From the NCBI GenBank assembly GCA_937893485.1, contig CALBJL010000116.1:1-6090 (forward strand): a DNA stretch of 6,090 bases, read 5' to 3'. This document shows, one piece after another, positions 1-5,754 of the stretch (the first letter of the stretch is position 1; each line of letters begins with the position of its first letter). The notes under the pieces are model-generated. The model was not told the origin of the DNA. It saw nothing but the letters and a program-made list of their open reading frames with translations, and ran no database searches. The DNA is from an uncultured bacterium (GTDB lineage Bacteria > Bacillota > Clostridia > Lachnospirales > Lachnospiraceae). Made by a program: the position numbers and the translations under genes.

Positions 1-1
1 A

Positions 2-88
2 ACAAAGCGAGACACCGTCGGGCAATCGGAGCAGTCTGAGTGGGAGACTACTGCGGTCCTAGCCGAACAGCCCGATATGATACCATAG
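2..88 (+). CDS. Possible C-terminal tail of an upstream gene (partial)
   Basis: This frame is open from the left edge to a TAG at 86-88 and would give 28 residues ending in ...AVLAEQPDMIP. It is the longest of the three plus-strand frames here; the others stop at 37-39 and 60-62. The composition, acidic and polar without oddities, is compatible with a real protein end, and the next gene starts only 35 bases later with its own ribosome binding site. The fragment is too short to assign a family. In several Clostridia a PrsA/SurA-like gene lies just downstream of mfd, so an mfd tail is conceivable, but nothing in these residues shows that. The stretch could equally be a non-coding leader. Confidence 0.3.
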   Translation, partial: TKRDTVGQSEQSEWETTAVLAEQPDMIP

Positions 89-113
89 TTTTGCAAACAC
101 CTATTAGGATAAA

Positions 114-117
114 GGGG
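114..117 (+). promoter_or_regulatory. Ribosome binding site fixing the start at 124
   Basis: The sequence AAAGGGG ends six bases before the ATG at 124. The upstream in-frame GTG at 40 has no comparable purine-rich site at a proper distance. The 28 residues it would add are charged and would push the membrane segment away from the N-terminus, which does not suit a lipoprotein signal. Confidence 0.7.
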
Positions 118-123
118 AAAAGG

Positions 124-801
124 ATGAAGGTACATCAGGATGGAGCCGGTGAGAACCGCCTGTGGCGGCTGCTTGCGATAGTCATATTGATTGGGGCAGT
201 GATCTGTGCGCTGTGCGGCTGCGGTGTCAGACAAAAGACGATCGTGCTTACAGAACATCTGGATGACACGGTGCTGCAGCTTGACGGACAGAAATATCCG
301 TTGCGGAAGCTGGCATTTTACATTGCATATGAGGAGCAGACAGTACAGGAGCAGGCGCTTTTGTATAATGCGGACGATCCGAATAAATATTGGAATACGC
401 ATATCAACGGTCATTTTGTGCGGGTACGCGCCCGTGAGGAGGCGATGAACCTCGCGATCCATGACTTCATTTTTTATAATCTGGCGCAGGAGATGGGTAT
501 GGAGCTCGATCAGGATGAGATCGACTACGCGGCTTCGCGGGCAGAGGATTTCTGGATGGATCTTGGGGAGACCGGACAGCAGCGGATTGGCATTACGCAG
601 GACGAATTGACCGAGGATCTGCTGCACATGGCGCTGGCGCAGAAATACCAGCAGCTCTATGCGGCGATGCAGGGAGTACCAGAGGAGGACTGTGATGTGG
701 ATGGCATTGTTTATGAGCAGCTCCTTGAGGAACACAGCTACAAGATCACAGCCAGCGTGTGGAAAGGCATATCGATGGGCCATGTCACACTCGATCAGTG
801 A
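124..801 (+). CDS. SurA/PrsA N-terminal-like lipoprotein without a visible PPIase domain
   Basis: This 225-residue protein is probably exported and anchored to the outer face of the membrane as a lipoprotein. The N-terminus has a charged region (residues 1-15), a hydrophobic stretch (about 16-30) and a lipobox L-C-G-C with the acceptor Cys at 33. From about residue 50 the pattern is that of the helical chaperone region of SurA/PrsA/trigger-factor-like proteins. A short strand with LDGQKYPL is followed by amphipathic helices, including a segment like A..LAIHDFIFYNLAQEMGMEL, then D.DEI, a long helix, and a G-I-T-x-D-E-L turn. The protein ends at about residue 225, leaving no room for the roughly 90-residue parvulin (PPIC) domain of PrsA, so it is predicted to be a non-enzymatic chaperone-like lipoprotein. 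That role is inferred from fold resemblance only. It lies 37 bases upstream of the methionine aminopeptidase and is probably cotranscribed with it. The start at 124 is chosen for its AAAGGGG site and because it places the signal peptide at the N-terminus. Confidence 0.7.
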   Translation: MKVHQDGAGENRLWRLLAIVILIGAVICALCGCGVRQKTIVLTEHLDDTVLQLDGQKYPLRKLAFYIAYEEQTVQEQALLYNADDPNKYWNTHINGHFVRVRAREEAMNLAIHDFIFYNLAQEMGMELDQDEIDYAASRAEDFWMDLGETGQQRIGITQDELTEDLLHMALAQKYQQLYAAMQGVPEEDCDVDGIVYEQLLEEHSYKITASVWKGISMGHVTLDQ

Positions 802-838
802 GACCAATCATCGATAAAGGATAGAGGAGAGAAAACAA

Positions 839-1756
839 ATGAATTTGAATCAGAACCCATTTAAGGGTATGCACATAGCGAAACAGATTAAGATCGGCAG
901 GAACGATCCGTGCTGGTGCAAAAGCGGCAAAAAATACAAGCAGTGCCATATGGCGATGGATGAGAAGATCCGGCGCATACAGGAGGAGGGACATATCGTA
1001 CCCGGCCATTCCATCATCAAAAATCACGATCAGATCGCAGGCATCCGTCAGAGTGCCAGGATCAATATCGCCGTACTCGATGCGGTAGGCGAACAGATCA
1101 AAGCAGGAATGACAACACAGCAGATCGACGATATTGTATATAATCTCACAACAAAGATGGGTGGAATTCCCGCACCACTCAACTATCAGGGCTTTCCCAA
1201 GAGTGTATGTACCTCGATCAACGATCAGGTGTGCCATGGCATTCCGGATGACAAGGTCGTATTAAAGGATGGGGATATTATCAACGTAGACTGTTCTACG
1301 ATTTTAAACGGTTATTTTTCGGATTCCTCGCGGATGTTCTGCATCGGGGATGTGAGTCCGGAGAAAAAGCGTCTGGTCGAAGTGACAAAGGAGTGCTGCG
1401 ATCTCGGACTGGCAGCGGTCAAGCCGTGGGGCTTCCTCGGCGACATGGGGCAGGCGGTACACGACCATGCATACGAGAATGGCTATTCCATTGTGCGTGA
1501 GATCGGCGGACACGGCGTGGGACTCGAATTCCATGAAGATCCGTGGGTTGGCTATCACTCCAGGAGGGGCGAGGAGATGCTGCTCGTGCCCGGCATGATG
1601 TTTACGATTGAGCCGATGGTCAACATGGGCAAGGAAGATATCTTTATCGACGAGGCAAACGGCTGGACGGCTTACACAGAGGACGGCAAGCCTTCCGCCC
1701 AGTGGGAATATATGGTTCTGGTGACAGAGGATGGAGCCGAATTGATCTCCTACTAA
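839..1756 (+). CDS. map: Type I methionine aminopeptidase with N-terminal SEC-C zinc motif
   Basis: This cytosolic metalloenzyme removes the initiator Met from nascent proteins after deformylation. The protein is 305 residues, against about 250 for the bare catalytic domain. The extra N-terminus carries a SEC-C motif, NDPCWCKSGKKYKQCH, with C25, C27, C36 and H37 as likely zinc ligands; such motifs are also found at the SecA C-terminus. The pita-bread catalytic domain spans about residues 60-305. All five expected metal ligands are present: D151 (INVDCS), D162 (YFSDSS), H225 (GGHGVG), E258 (TIEPM) and E290 (QWEYM). The substrate-side histidines are H133 (VCHGIPDD) and H232 (EFHEDP). Gln117 stands in NYQGFP where E. 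coli has His63, and Tyr291 follows the last ligand where His is commoner; both look like family variants rather than damage. The start follows AGGAGAG at good spacing. SEC-C forms are known in Firmicutes and actinobacteria and are thought to act at the ribosome, which is not provable here. This may be one of two or more map genes in the genome, since another copy often sits in the ribosomal protein cluster. Confidence 0.95.
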   Translation: MNLNQNPFKGMHIAKQIKIGRNDPCWCKSGKKYKQCHMAMDEKIRRIQEEGHIVPGHSIIKNHDQIAGIRQSARINIAVLDAVGEQIKAGMTTQQIDDIVYNLTTKMGGIPAPLNYQGFPKSVCTSINDQVCHGIPDDKVVLKDGDIINVDCSTILNGYFSDSSRMFCIGDVSPEKKRLVEVTKECCDLGLAAVKPWGFLGDMGQAVHDHAYENGYSIVREIGGHGVGLEFHEDPWVGYHSRRGEEMLLVPGMMFTIEPMVNMGKEDIFIDEANGWTAYTEDGKPSAQWEYMVLVTEDGAELISY

Positions 1757-1771
1757 CCGGTGGATCGAGAT

Positions 1772-2482
1772 TTAGCTGAGCAGATCTTTGGCGTGCGTTC
1801 CACTGTTTTTGGGGAATGCAGTCAGTTTATTATTCAGATCACAAGTGGCGAGCAGTACATGCTCTGCGTCGGTGATACCCTGCGCATTGAGCTGTGCGCA
1901 CAGCCACTTTTTTTCTTTTCCGGCATGCTTTAGGTTGTCCTCCATGATGTGGCCGTCGAGAATGAGTACGGCAGTCAGGTCTTCCTGCTCCGGTGTCAGA
2001 GCCAGATCATTCGGAGTCGCCGGACGGCCGGATGATTTCGGCAAAAAGCTGAAACGTCCGTTTCCTTCGAGTATGACCGTCTGAAGCTGCGAGATGTCAA
2101 AATATCCGCTGACGCGGCATTGTTCGAGAAATTCATTCAGATCAACCTTGGATTTTTTCAGGTTTTCTTCATATAAAATATCGTTGTGGAGCAGGATCAG
2201 CGGTTTGCCGTTTAAAAAACGCCGCGCTTTGACGGATTTTCCAGAGAGAAGCGACAGGCAGACAGCTGCCAGTGCATAGACGATCATCGCGGCTAACGGG
2301 CGGTGGTAGTCCTCCAGATTTGTTGCCATTTCTGCGGCGATGGAACCGATCGTGATGCCGTTGATATAGTCAAACAGGCTCATCTGGGACATCTGGCGGT
2401 AGCCCATGAGCTTTGTCATGAGAAACAGGACGATGAGAGATGCGAGTGACAGAACGATCACATATGAGATTTCTCCAACCAT
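1772..2482 (-). CDS. DUF421 (YetF-type) membrane protein
   Basis: This 236-residue protein resembles the Bacillus YetF/YdfS group, usually about 230 residues. It has hydrophobic membrane segments at about 4-26, 38-52 and 60-80, followed by a soluble domain facing the cytosol or the outside (topology not decided). Family hallmarks are visible: TKLMGYRQMSQMSLFDYI after the first helix, the NGKPLIL-HNDILYEENLKKSKVDL stretch, VILEGNGRFSFLPKS, and LILDGHIMEDNLK near the C-terminus. The biochemical role is unsettled. DUF421 proteins occur in spore-formers, and the spore-membrane protein 2Duf contains this domain, so a link to membrane or spore resistance is possible but not shown. The start is placed at the ATG at 2482 because GGAGGA lies 8 bases upstream. 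An in-frame TTG at 2542 would add 20 basic residues but has no ribosome binding site. The gene converges on the methionine aminopeptidase with 15 bases between stops, and its promoter should lie in 2497-2600. Confidence 0.88.
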   Translation of the reverse strand: MVGEISYVIVLSLASLIVLFLMTKLMGYRQMSQMSLFDYINGITIGSIAAEMATNLEDYHRPLAAMIVYALAAVCLSLLSGKSVKARRFLNGKPLILLHNDILYEENLKKSKVDLNEFLEQCRVSGYFDISQLQTVILEGNGRFSFLPKSSGRPATPNDLALTPEQEDLTAVLILDGHIMEDNLKHAGKEKKWLCAQLNAQGITDAEHVLLATCDLNNKLTAFPKNSGTHAKDLLS

Positions 2483-2490
2483 GCGAATGA

Positions 2491-2496
2491 TCCTCC
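2491..2496 (-). promoter_or_regulatory. Ribosome binding site deciding the DUF421 start
   Basis: On the minus strand GGAGGA sits 8 bases before the ATG at 2482-2480. This is the best Shine-Dalgarno match in the region and argues against the longer reading that begins at TTG 2542, which is preceded by the pyrimidine-rich CCATCTTTT. Confidence 0.8.
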
Positions 2497-2580
2497 GGAT
2501 TGCTTTTTCCAGAGCATGTGTATTTTTTCGTAAATTATGCAAAAAAGATGGAGTGAAGTGGATTTGCGGAGATTAGGTTC

Positions 2581-2609
2581 TTTTAAATATCCGACAGATA
2601 TGGTAGAAT
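2581..2609 (+). promoter_or_regulatory. Sigma-A-type extended -10 promoter for the c-di-GMP gene pair
   Basis: A -10 element TAGAAT at 2604-2609 is preceded by TG plus one base (TGGTAGAAT), the extended -10 arrangement. With 17-base spacing the -35 hexamer would be TTTTAA at 2581-2586, matching TTGACA at only three positions, a typical trade-off when the extended -10 is present. Transcription would start near 2616, leaving an 85-base leader before the ATG at 2701. It resembles the TGGTAGCAT element of the promoter at 4847-4875. Confidence 0.55.
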
Positions 2610-2700
2610 GTTTTAAGATTAGGTAAAAAAGGTCTTTTATGCGATGTACTGTGATTCAGACGTATATTTTATTTGCCAGAGAGGGAGAAAGTATCATTAT

Positions 2701-4149
2701 ATGATCAGTGACACACTTCAAAAAGTCTTAAATATCGGTATTGCATTCTCAAAGGAAAAAAACAGGGAAAAGCTGTTGGATCAGATACTTATATCGGCAA
2801 TGGATATTACGCAGTGTGATGGCGGAACTTTGTATATCAACAACGGGGAAACCTTGGAATTCAGTATTATGGTTACGCGCTCGCAGGGTATCCATCAGGG
2901 AGGCGGCGAGAGTGCGACGACGTTGCCGCCGGTGCCTTTGACTGAGAAAAATGTGTGCGCATGTGGCGTGCTGTATCGGAGACTGATCAATATACCGGAT
3001 GTCTATGAGAGCTCCCAATATGATTTTTCGGGGTTGAAAAAATATGATGCGATGACCGGATATCATACACAGTCCATGCTCGTTGTGCCGTTAGAGGACG
3101 ATAAGGAGCACATGATCGGAGTCGTTCAGTTGATCAATGCATTGGATGAAAAGGGACAGGTCATACCTTTTCGAAGGGAACACGAGCAGATCCTGCTTGC
3201 GCTGGGCTCACAGGCGGCGATCTGTCTCACAAATATGAATTATGCGCACCAGATCCGCAAAATGCTGGATTCCTATGTGAAGGTGATGTCTACGGCGATT
3301 GATGCCAGAACGCCTTATAATGCGAACCACACAAAAAATATGGTAGTCTATGCGACGCGGTTTATCGACTGGCTGCAGAAAAACTATCCGGATCAGCCCT
3401 TTGATGAGCGCAAAAAGCAGGAATTTATCATGAGCGTGTGGCTGCATGACATCGGTAAGCTCATTACACCGCTTGAGATTATGGATAAGCAGACCCGTCT
3501 GGCAGGAAATTATCGTCTGCTTATGGATCGTCTGGAAAAGATCCGGCTGCTGACACGGGTCGCACAGTTGGAAGACCGCATAGACAAAGCGGAACTGAAG
3601 CAGCAGCTGGCAGATATCAGATATGCGGAACAACTGGTGCATACAGTGAATGAGGCGGGATCTCTGACGGATGAGCAGATCGGGCAGGTGAAACAGTTAG
3701 CCGCACGTACCTACATTGAGGAGGATGGAACGGTGCATGGCTGGATCACAGAGCAGGAACAGGAGCAACTGATGATCCGCAAAGGGACGCTGACGGGTGG
3801 AGAGCGGGCGATCATGCAGGATCATGCGGAAAAGACCCGCATGATGCTTGAACAGATGGCGCTGGGCGACGACTATAAGGATGTTCTGCAGTGGGCATCC
3901 CAGCATCACGAGCTGCTCAACGGCACCGGCTATCCGAAAGGTCTGGCGGGGGATGAGATCTGCTGGGAGGTACGCTTGTTGACGATTTTTGACGTATTCG
4001 AGGCAATGACGGCGATCGACCGTCCATATAAGCAGCCAATGCCTGCAGAGCATGCGCTTCGAATCATGCATGAGATGGCGGATCGGGGGCAGCTGGACCG
4101 GGAAGTGTTAGCTCTATTTGAACAGAGCAGAGCATGGGTTACACAATGA
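2701..4149 (+). CDS. GAF-domain HD-GYP phosphodiesterase (predicted c-di-GMP hydrolase)
   Basis: This is a soluble protein of 482 residues. The N-terminal GAF domain (about 20-178) would bind a small ligand and gate the output; it has the usual LLDQIL...DGGTLYI opening and the VVPLEDDKEHMIGVVQLIN core. A short helix leads to an HD-GYP domain (about 187-465), which in studied members hydrolyses cyclic di-GMP, or in some cases cGAMP. Metal-binding residues are present: H210, H249-D250 (LHDIGK), H375 (QDHAEK), H402-H403-E404 and D431 (IFDVFEAMT). The GYP motif is intact (G410-Y411-P412), although the usual Asp of DGxGYP is Asn in LNGTGYP. Between the HD pair and H375 lie 125 residues instead of about 30, a mostly charged helical insertion known from a GAF/HD-GYP subgroup ending in L-I-R-x-G-T-L-T. 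No membrane segment is seen. The start at 2701 is chosen because the GAF domain begins soon after and GGGAG lies upstream, though at a long 13-base spacing. An ATG at 2644 would add 19 residues with a weaker site. The PilZ gene follows 29 bases later. Confidence 0.88.
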   Translation: MISDTLQKVLNIGIAFSKEKNREKLLDQILISAMDITQCDGGTLYINNGETLEFSIMVTRSQGIHQGGGESATTLPPVPLTEKNVCACGVLYRRLINIPDVYESSQYDFSGLKKYDAMTGYHTQSMLVVPLEDDKEHMIGVVQLINALDEKGQVIPFRREHEQILLALGSQAAICLTNMNYAHQIRKMLDSYVKVMSTAIDARTPYNANHTKNMVVYATRFIDWLQKNYPDQPFDERKKQEFIMSVWLHDIGKLITPLEIMDKQTRLAGNYRLLMDRLEKIRLLTRVAQLEDRIDKAELKQQLADIRYAEQLVHTVNEAGSLTDEQIGQVKQLAARTYIEEDGTVHGWITEQEQEQLMIRKGTLTGGERAIMQDHAEKTRMMLEQMALGDDYKDVLQWASQHHELLNGTGYPKGLAGDEICWEVRLLTIFDVFEAMTAIDRPYKQPMPAEHALRIMHEMADRGQLDREVLALFEQSRAWVTQ

Positions 4150-4165
4150 GGCAGATATAAGTGAC

Positions 4166-4170
4166 GGAGG
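4166..4170 (+). promoter_or_regulatory. Ribosome binding site deciding the PilZ gene start
   Basis: GGAGG lies 8 bases before the ATG at 4179. An in-frame GTG at 4161 would contain this site within its own codons and has no upstream Shine-Dalgarno sequence, so the ATG is preferred. Confidence 0.75.
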
Positions 4171-4178
4171 AATATTTG

Positions 4179-4850
4179 ATGAAAATAGGTGAAATACCGG
4201 CAAATGCGATGATACAGATCCGCGTGGTGCGGGGAGAGAAAAAGTTTGAGTGTATGGCAGTCGTTGTCGCAGCACGCGAGGATGGTTTGTATCTCTATCC
4301 GATCAAGCACGACGGACAGCTTATTGATTTTTCGGTTGAAAACATCCAGATATTTGCATTTTATGTCAATGAAAAACGGCAGGCATTCGGCTGGAGCGGA
4401 TGCCGGATCCGCAAAGCTCTTTATCAGAGAAAGCTGTGCCAGCTGCTCACGACTAAGCGGGACAGCGTAAGGGTCAACCGGCGTAATGATCCCCGCATCC
4501 GCACAGACATGGGTGCGACACTGAGGACGCTCTCCGATGACAAGGACTGGGAGATCGTCGTGCGCAACTACAGCGAGAACGGAATCGGCTTTGTCTGCAA
4601 GAAAGCAATACCGGAGAAGGACTGGAATCCGGTATCAATCGTCTATGAGGACCGGGCAGAGCAGATGGCTATTTCGCTGCGGGTGAATATCCTGCGCGGT
4701 ATCGAACTGCCCAGCGGTCTGTTCAAATACGGCGGAACGATCCAGCAGCCGGATGAGGAGTGGATCAGGTATGTAAAGCACAAGCTGGAAGCGATCAAGG
4801 AACGGAATCAGGCAGAGGAATCGCCGGATACGAATGCAAATAGTCATTGA
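4179..4850 (+). CDS. YcgR-like PilZ domain cyclic-di-GMP receptor
   Basis: This is a 223-residue cytosolic protein with a YcgR-type layout. The N-terminal beta-rich domain spans about residues 1-95 (PilZN/YcgR_2 type), and a PilZ domain spans about 97-205. The cyclic-di-GMP signature is complete: R102-N-D-P-R106 (RxxxR) at the domain junction, and N130-Y-S132-E-N-G135 (the [D/N]xSxxG motif). The C-terminal 20 residues are a charged, probably disordered tail. YcgR proteins act as flagellar brakes by contacting motor proteins when c-di-GMP is high, and Clostridia homologues (DgrA/YpfA type) can also affect other surface traits. Which output applies here is unknown, because no flagellar gene is in the window. 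It lies 29 bases after the predicted c-di-GMP phosphodiesterase on the same strand with no terminator between, so the two probably form an operon in which enzyme and receptor are made together. Its TGA stop overlaps the -35 box of the next promoter. Confidence 0.88.
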   Translation: MKIGEIPANAMIQIRVVRGEKKFECMAVVVAAREDGLYLYPIKHDGQLIDFSVENIQIFAFYVNEKRQAFGWSGCRIRKALYQRKLCQLLTTKRDSVRVNRRNDPRIRTDMGATLRTLSDDKDWEIVVRNYSENGIGFVCKKAIPEKDWNPVSIVYEDRAEQMAISLRVNILRGIELPSGLFKYGGTIQQPDEEWIRYVKHKLEAIKERNQAEESPDTNANSH

Positions 4851-4875
4851 CACCTGCACGCGACTGTGGTAGCAT
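4847..4875 (+). promoter_or_regulatory. Near-consensus promoter of the amino acid ABC operon
   Basis: A perfect -35 hexamer TTGACA at 4847-4852 is followed after exactly 17 bases by TAGCAT at 4870-4875 (4 of 6 matches). A TG one base upstream gives an extended -10, TGGTAGCAT. The predicted transcription start is near 4882, about 45 bases before the ATG at 4927. The -35 box includes the TGA stop codon (4848-4850) of the PilZ gene, so the ABC operon has its own promoter at the very end of the preceding gene. No clear operator or riboswitch is seen in the short leader. Confidence 0.75.
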
Positions 4876-4926
4876 ATCACCGAGATAAAGTGAAAAGATT
4901 GCAAAAAGTGCAGGAGGATAAACAAT

Positions 4927-5709
4927 ATGAAAAATAAGAAATTGCTCGTATGTGTACTGGCGGCAGCGATGACTGCCGGAATGCTGACCGGATGCGGTTC
5001 AAAGAGTGACGACAAGACATTTATAGTAGGATTCGATGCGGAGTATCCGCCCTATGGCTACATGGACGACAACGGAGAGTATACCGGATTCGATCTGGAG
5101 CTCGCGCAGGCAGTCTGTGATATGGAAGGCTGGACATTAGAGAAAAAGCCGATCGAGTGGAACTCTAAGGATATGGAACTGGAGAGCGGCGCGATTGATT
5201 GTATCTGGAACGGATTTACCGTGGATGGCAGAGAGGACGATTACACATGGTCACAGGCATATGTGGACAACAGTCAGGTGATCGTTGTTGCTGAGGATTC
5301 CGGTATCAATTCACTCGCGGATCTCGCAGGCAAGACCGTCGGTGTACAGGCAGCGAGTGCGGCGCTTACACTGCTTCAGGAGGATCAGGCAGATCTCGCA
5401 GCTACCTTCGCGGGAATTCAGGAGTTTGCAGATTATAACAGTGCCTTTGTAGAGTTACAGGCAGGATCAGTAGATGCGGTTGCAATGGATATCGGAGTCG
5501 CAAACTATCAGATCAAGACACGCGGTGAGGGATATAAGATTCTCTCAGAGGTGCTCAATTCCGAGAAATATGCAGTCGGCTTTAAAAAGGGCAATACCGA
5601 GCTGCGTGACATCGTGGATGCAGATCTGACCAAGCTGGCAGAAGACGGAACGATCGCAAAGCTGGCAGAGAAGTACGATATTTCCGATCTGATCTGTATC
5701 GGAAAGTAA
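4927..5709 (+). CDS. Amino acid ABC transporter substrate-binding lipoprotein (SBP family 3)
   Basis: This 260-residue lipoprotein captures a polar amino acid outside the cell and hands it to the membrane permease. A lipoprotein signal (residues 1-22) ends in L-T-G-C with acylated Cys23, followed by a Ser/Lys/Asp linker. The mature part begins with the family opening VGFDAEYPPYGYMD and the GEYTGFDLELA block. The Arg that usually grips the substrate carboxylate appears as R102 in TVDGRED. The Asp that usually binds the amino group appears as D188 in AVAMDIGVA. The hinge and second lobe follow the family pattern (SLADLAGKTVGVQ, then AVGFKKGN and LAEDGTIAKLAEKY). Length is normal for the family. 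The substrate cannot be read from these residues; glutamine, arginine, lysine or cystine-type ligands are all possible. AGGAGG lies 9 bases upstream of the start. The gene has its own strong promoter (4847-4875) and precedes the permease by 45 bases. Confidence 0.95.
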   Translation: MKNKKLLVCVLAAAMTAGMLTGCGSKSDDKTFIVGFDAEYPPYGYMDDNGEYTGFDLELAQAVCDMEGWTLEKKPIEWNSKDMELESGAIDCIWNGFTVDGREDDYTWSQAYVDNSQVIVVAEDSGINSLADLAGKTVGVQAASAALTLLQEDQADLAATFAGIQEFADYNSAFVELQAGSVDAVAMDIGVANYQIKTRGEGYKILSEVLNSEKYAVGFKKGNTELRDIVDADLTKLAEDGTIAKLAEKYDISDLICIGK

Positions 5710-5725
5710 CAGTTTGAAGAGGAAA

Positions 5726-5739
5726 GGAGCATACGCTCC
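5726..5739 (+). repeat. Small inverted repeat between binding protein and permease genes
   Basis: GGAGC and GCTCC form a perfect 5-base stem around the 4-base loop ATAC. The stem directly abuts the permease ribosome binding site (GGGAGG, 5740-5745), and its left arm contains a second Shine-Dalgarno-like GGAG. There is no T-tract after it, so it is not an intrinsic terminator. Intercistronic hairpins in ABC operons often protect the upstream binding-protein mRNA or lower permease translation; that role is inferred here, and a stem this short could be chance. Confidence 0.4.
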
Positions 5740-5754
5740 GGGAGGAATATACAT

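Noticed and set aside
31..54. Inverted repeat GCAGTCT / AGACT-ACTGC resembling a terminator stem
   Set aside because: The stem is imperfect (a three-base bulge) and is followed by GGTCC rather than a T-tract, so it is not supported as an intrinsic terminator or a known RNA.
76..81. TATGAT resembling a -10 box upstream of the lipoprotein gene
   Set aside because: No acceptable -35 hexamer is found 16-18 bases upstream (GCGGTC-like sequence), and there is no extended TG; evidence is too thin to call a promoter.
1184..1198. Gln in NYQGFP of the aminopeptidase as a possible loss of a catalytic residue
   Set aside because: This position corresponds to E. coli His63, which varies in the family; the key His133, His225, His232 and all acidic ligands are intact, so the enzyme is expected to be active.
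785..1237. Open frame of 150 codons on the minus strand opposite the aminopeptidase
   Set aside because: The plus strand encodes an unmistakable methionine aminopeptidase here; the reverse frame has no family features and no ribosome binding site, so it is a shadow.
1745..1771. ATCTC / GAGAT inverted repeat at the convergent gene junction
   Set aside because: Only five pairs with a 17-base loop and no T-tract; weaker than expected for a terminator.
2534..2562. Possible minus-strand promoter for the DUF421 gene (CATAAT as -10)
   Set aside because: The -10 is reasonable and correctly placed, but the -35 at 17 bases is TCCACT with little match to TTGACA; it may be real but cannot be supported.
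3208..3642. Open frame of 144 codons on the minus strand opposite the HD-GYP gene
   Set aside because: It lies fully within the conserved HD-GYP coding region; its product is rich in His, Arg and Ile in an irregular way typical of reverse-strand translation.
4876..4926. Leader of the ABC operon checked for a riboswitch or T-box
   Set aside because: Only about 45 bases of leader remain after the predicted transcription start, too short for a known amino acid riboswitch or T-box, and no specifier or antiterminator sequence is visible.
4635..5015. Minus-strand frame spanning the end of the PilZ gene, the promoter and the start of the binding protein gene
   Set aside because: It overlaps two well-supported genes and the promoter. 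The hydrophobic run it shows is the reverse reading of the binding protein's ribosome binding site and start region.
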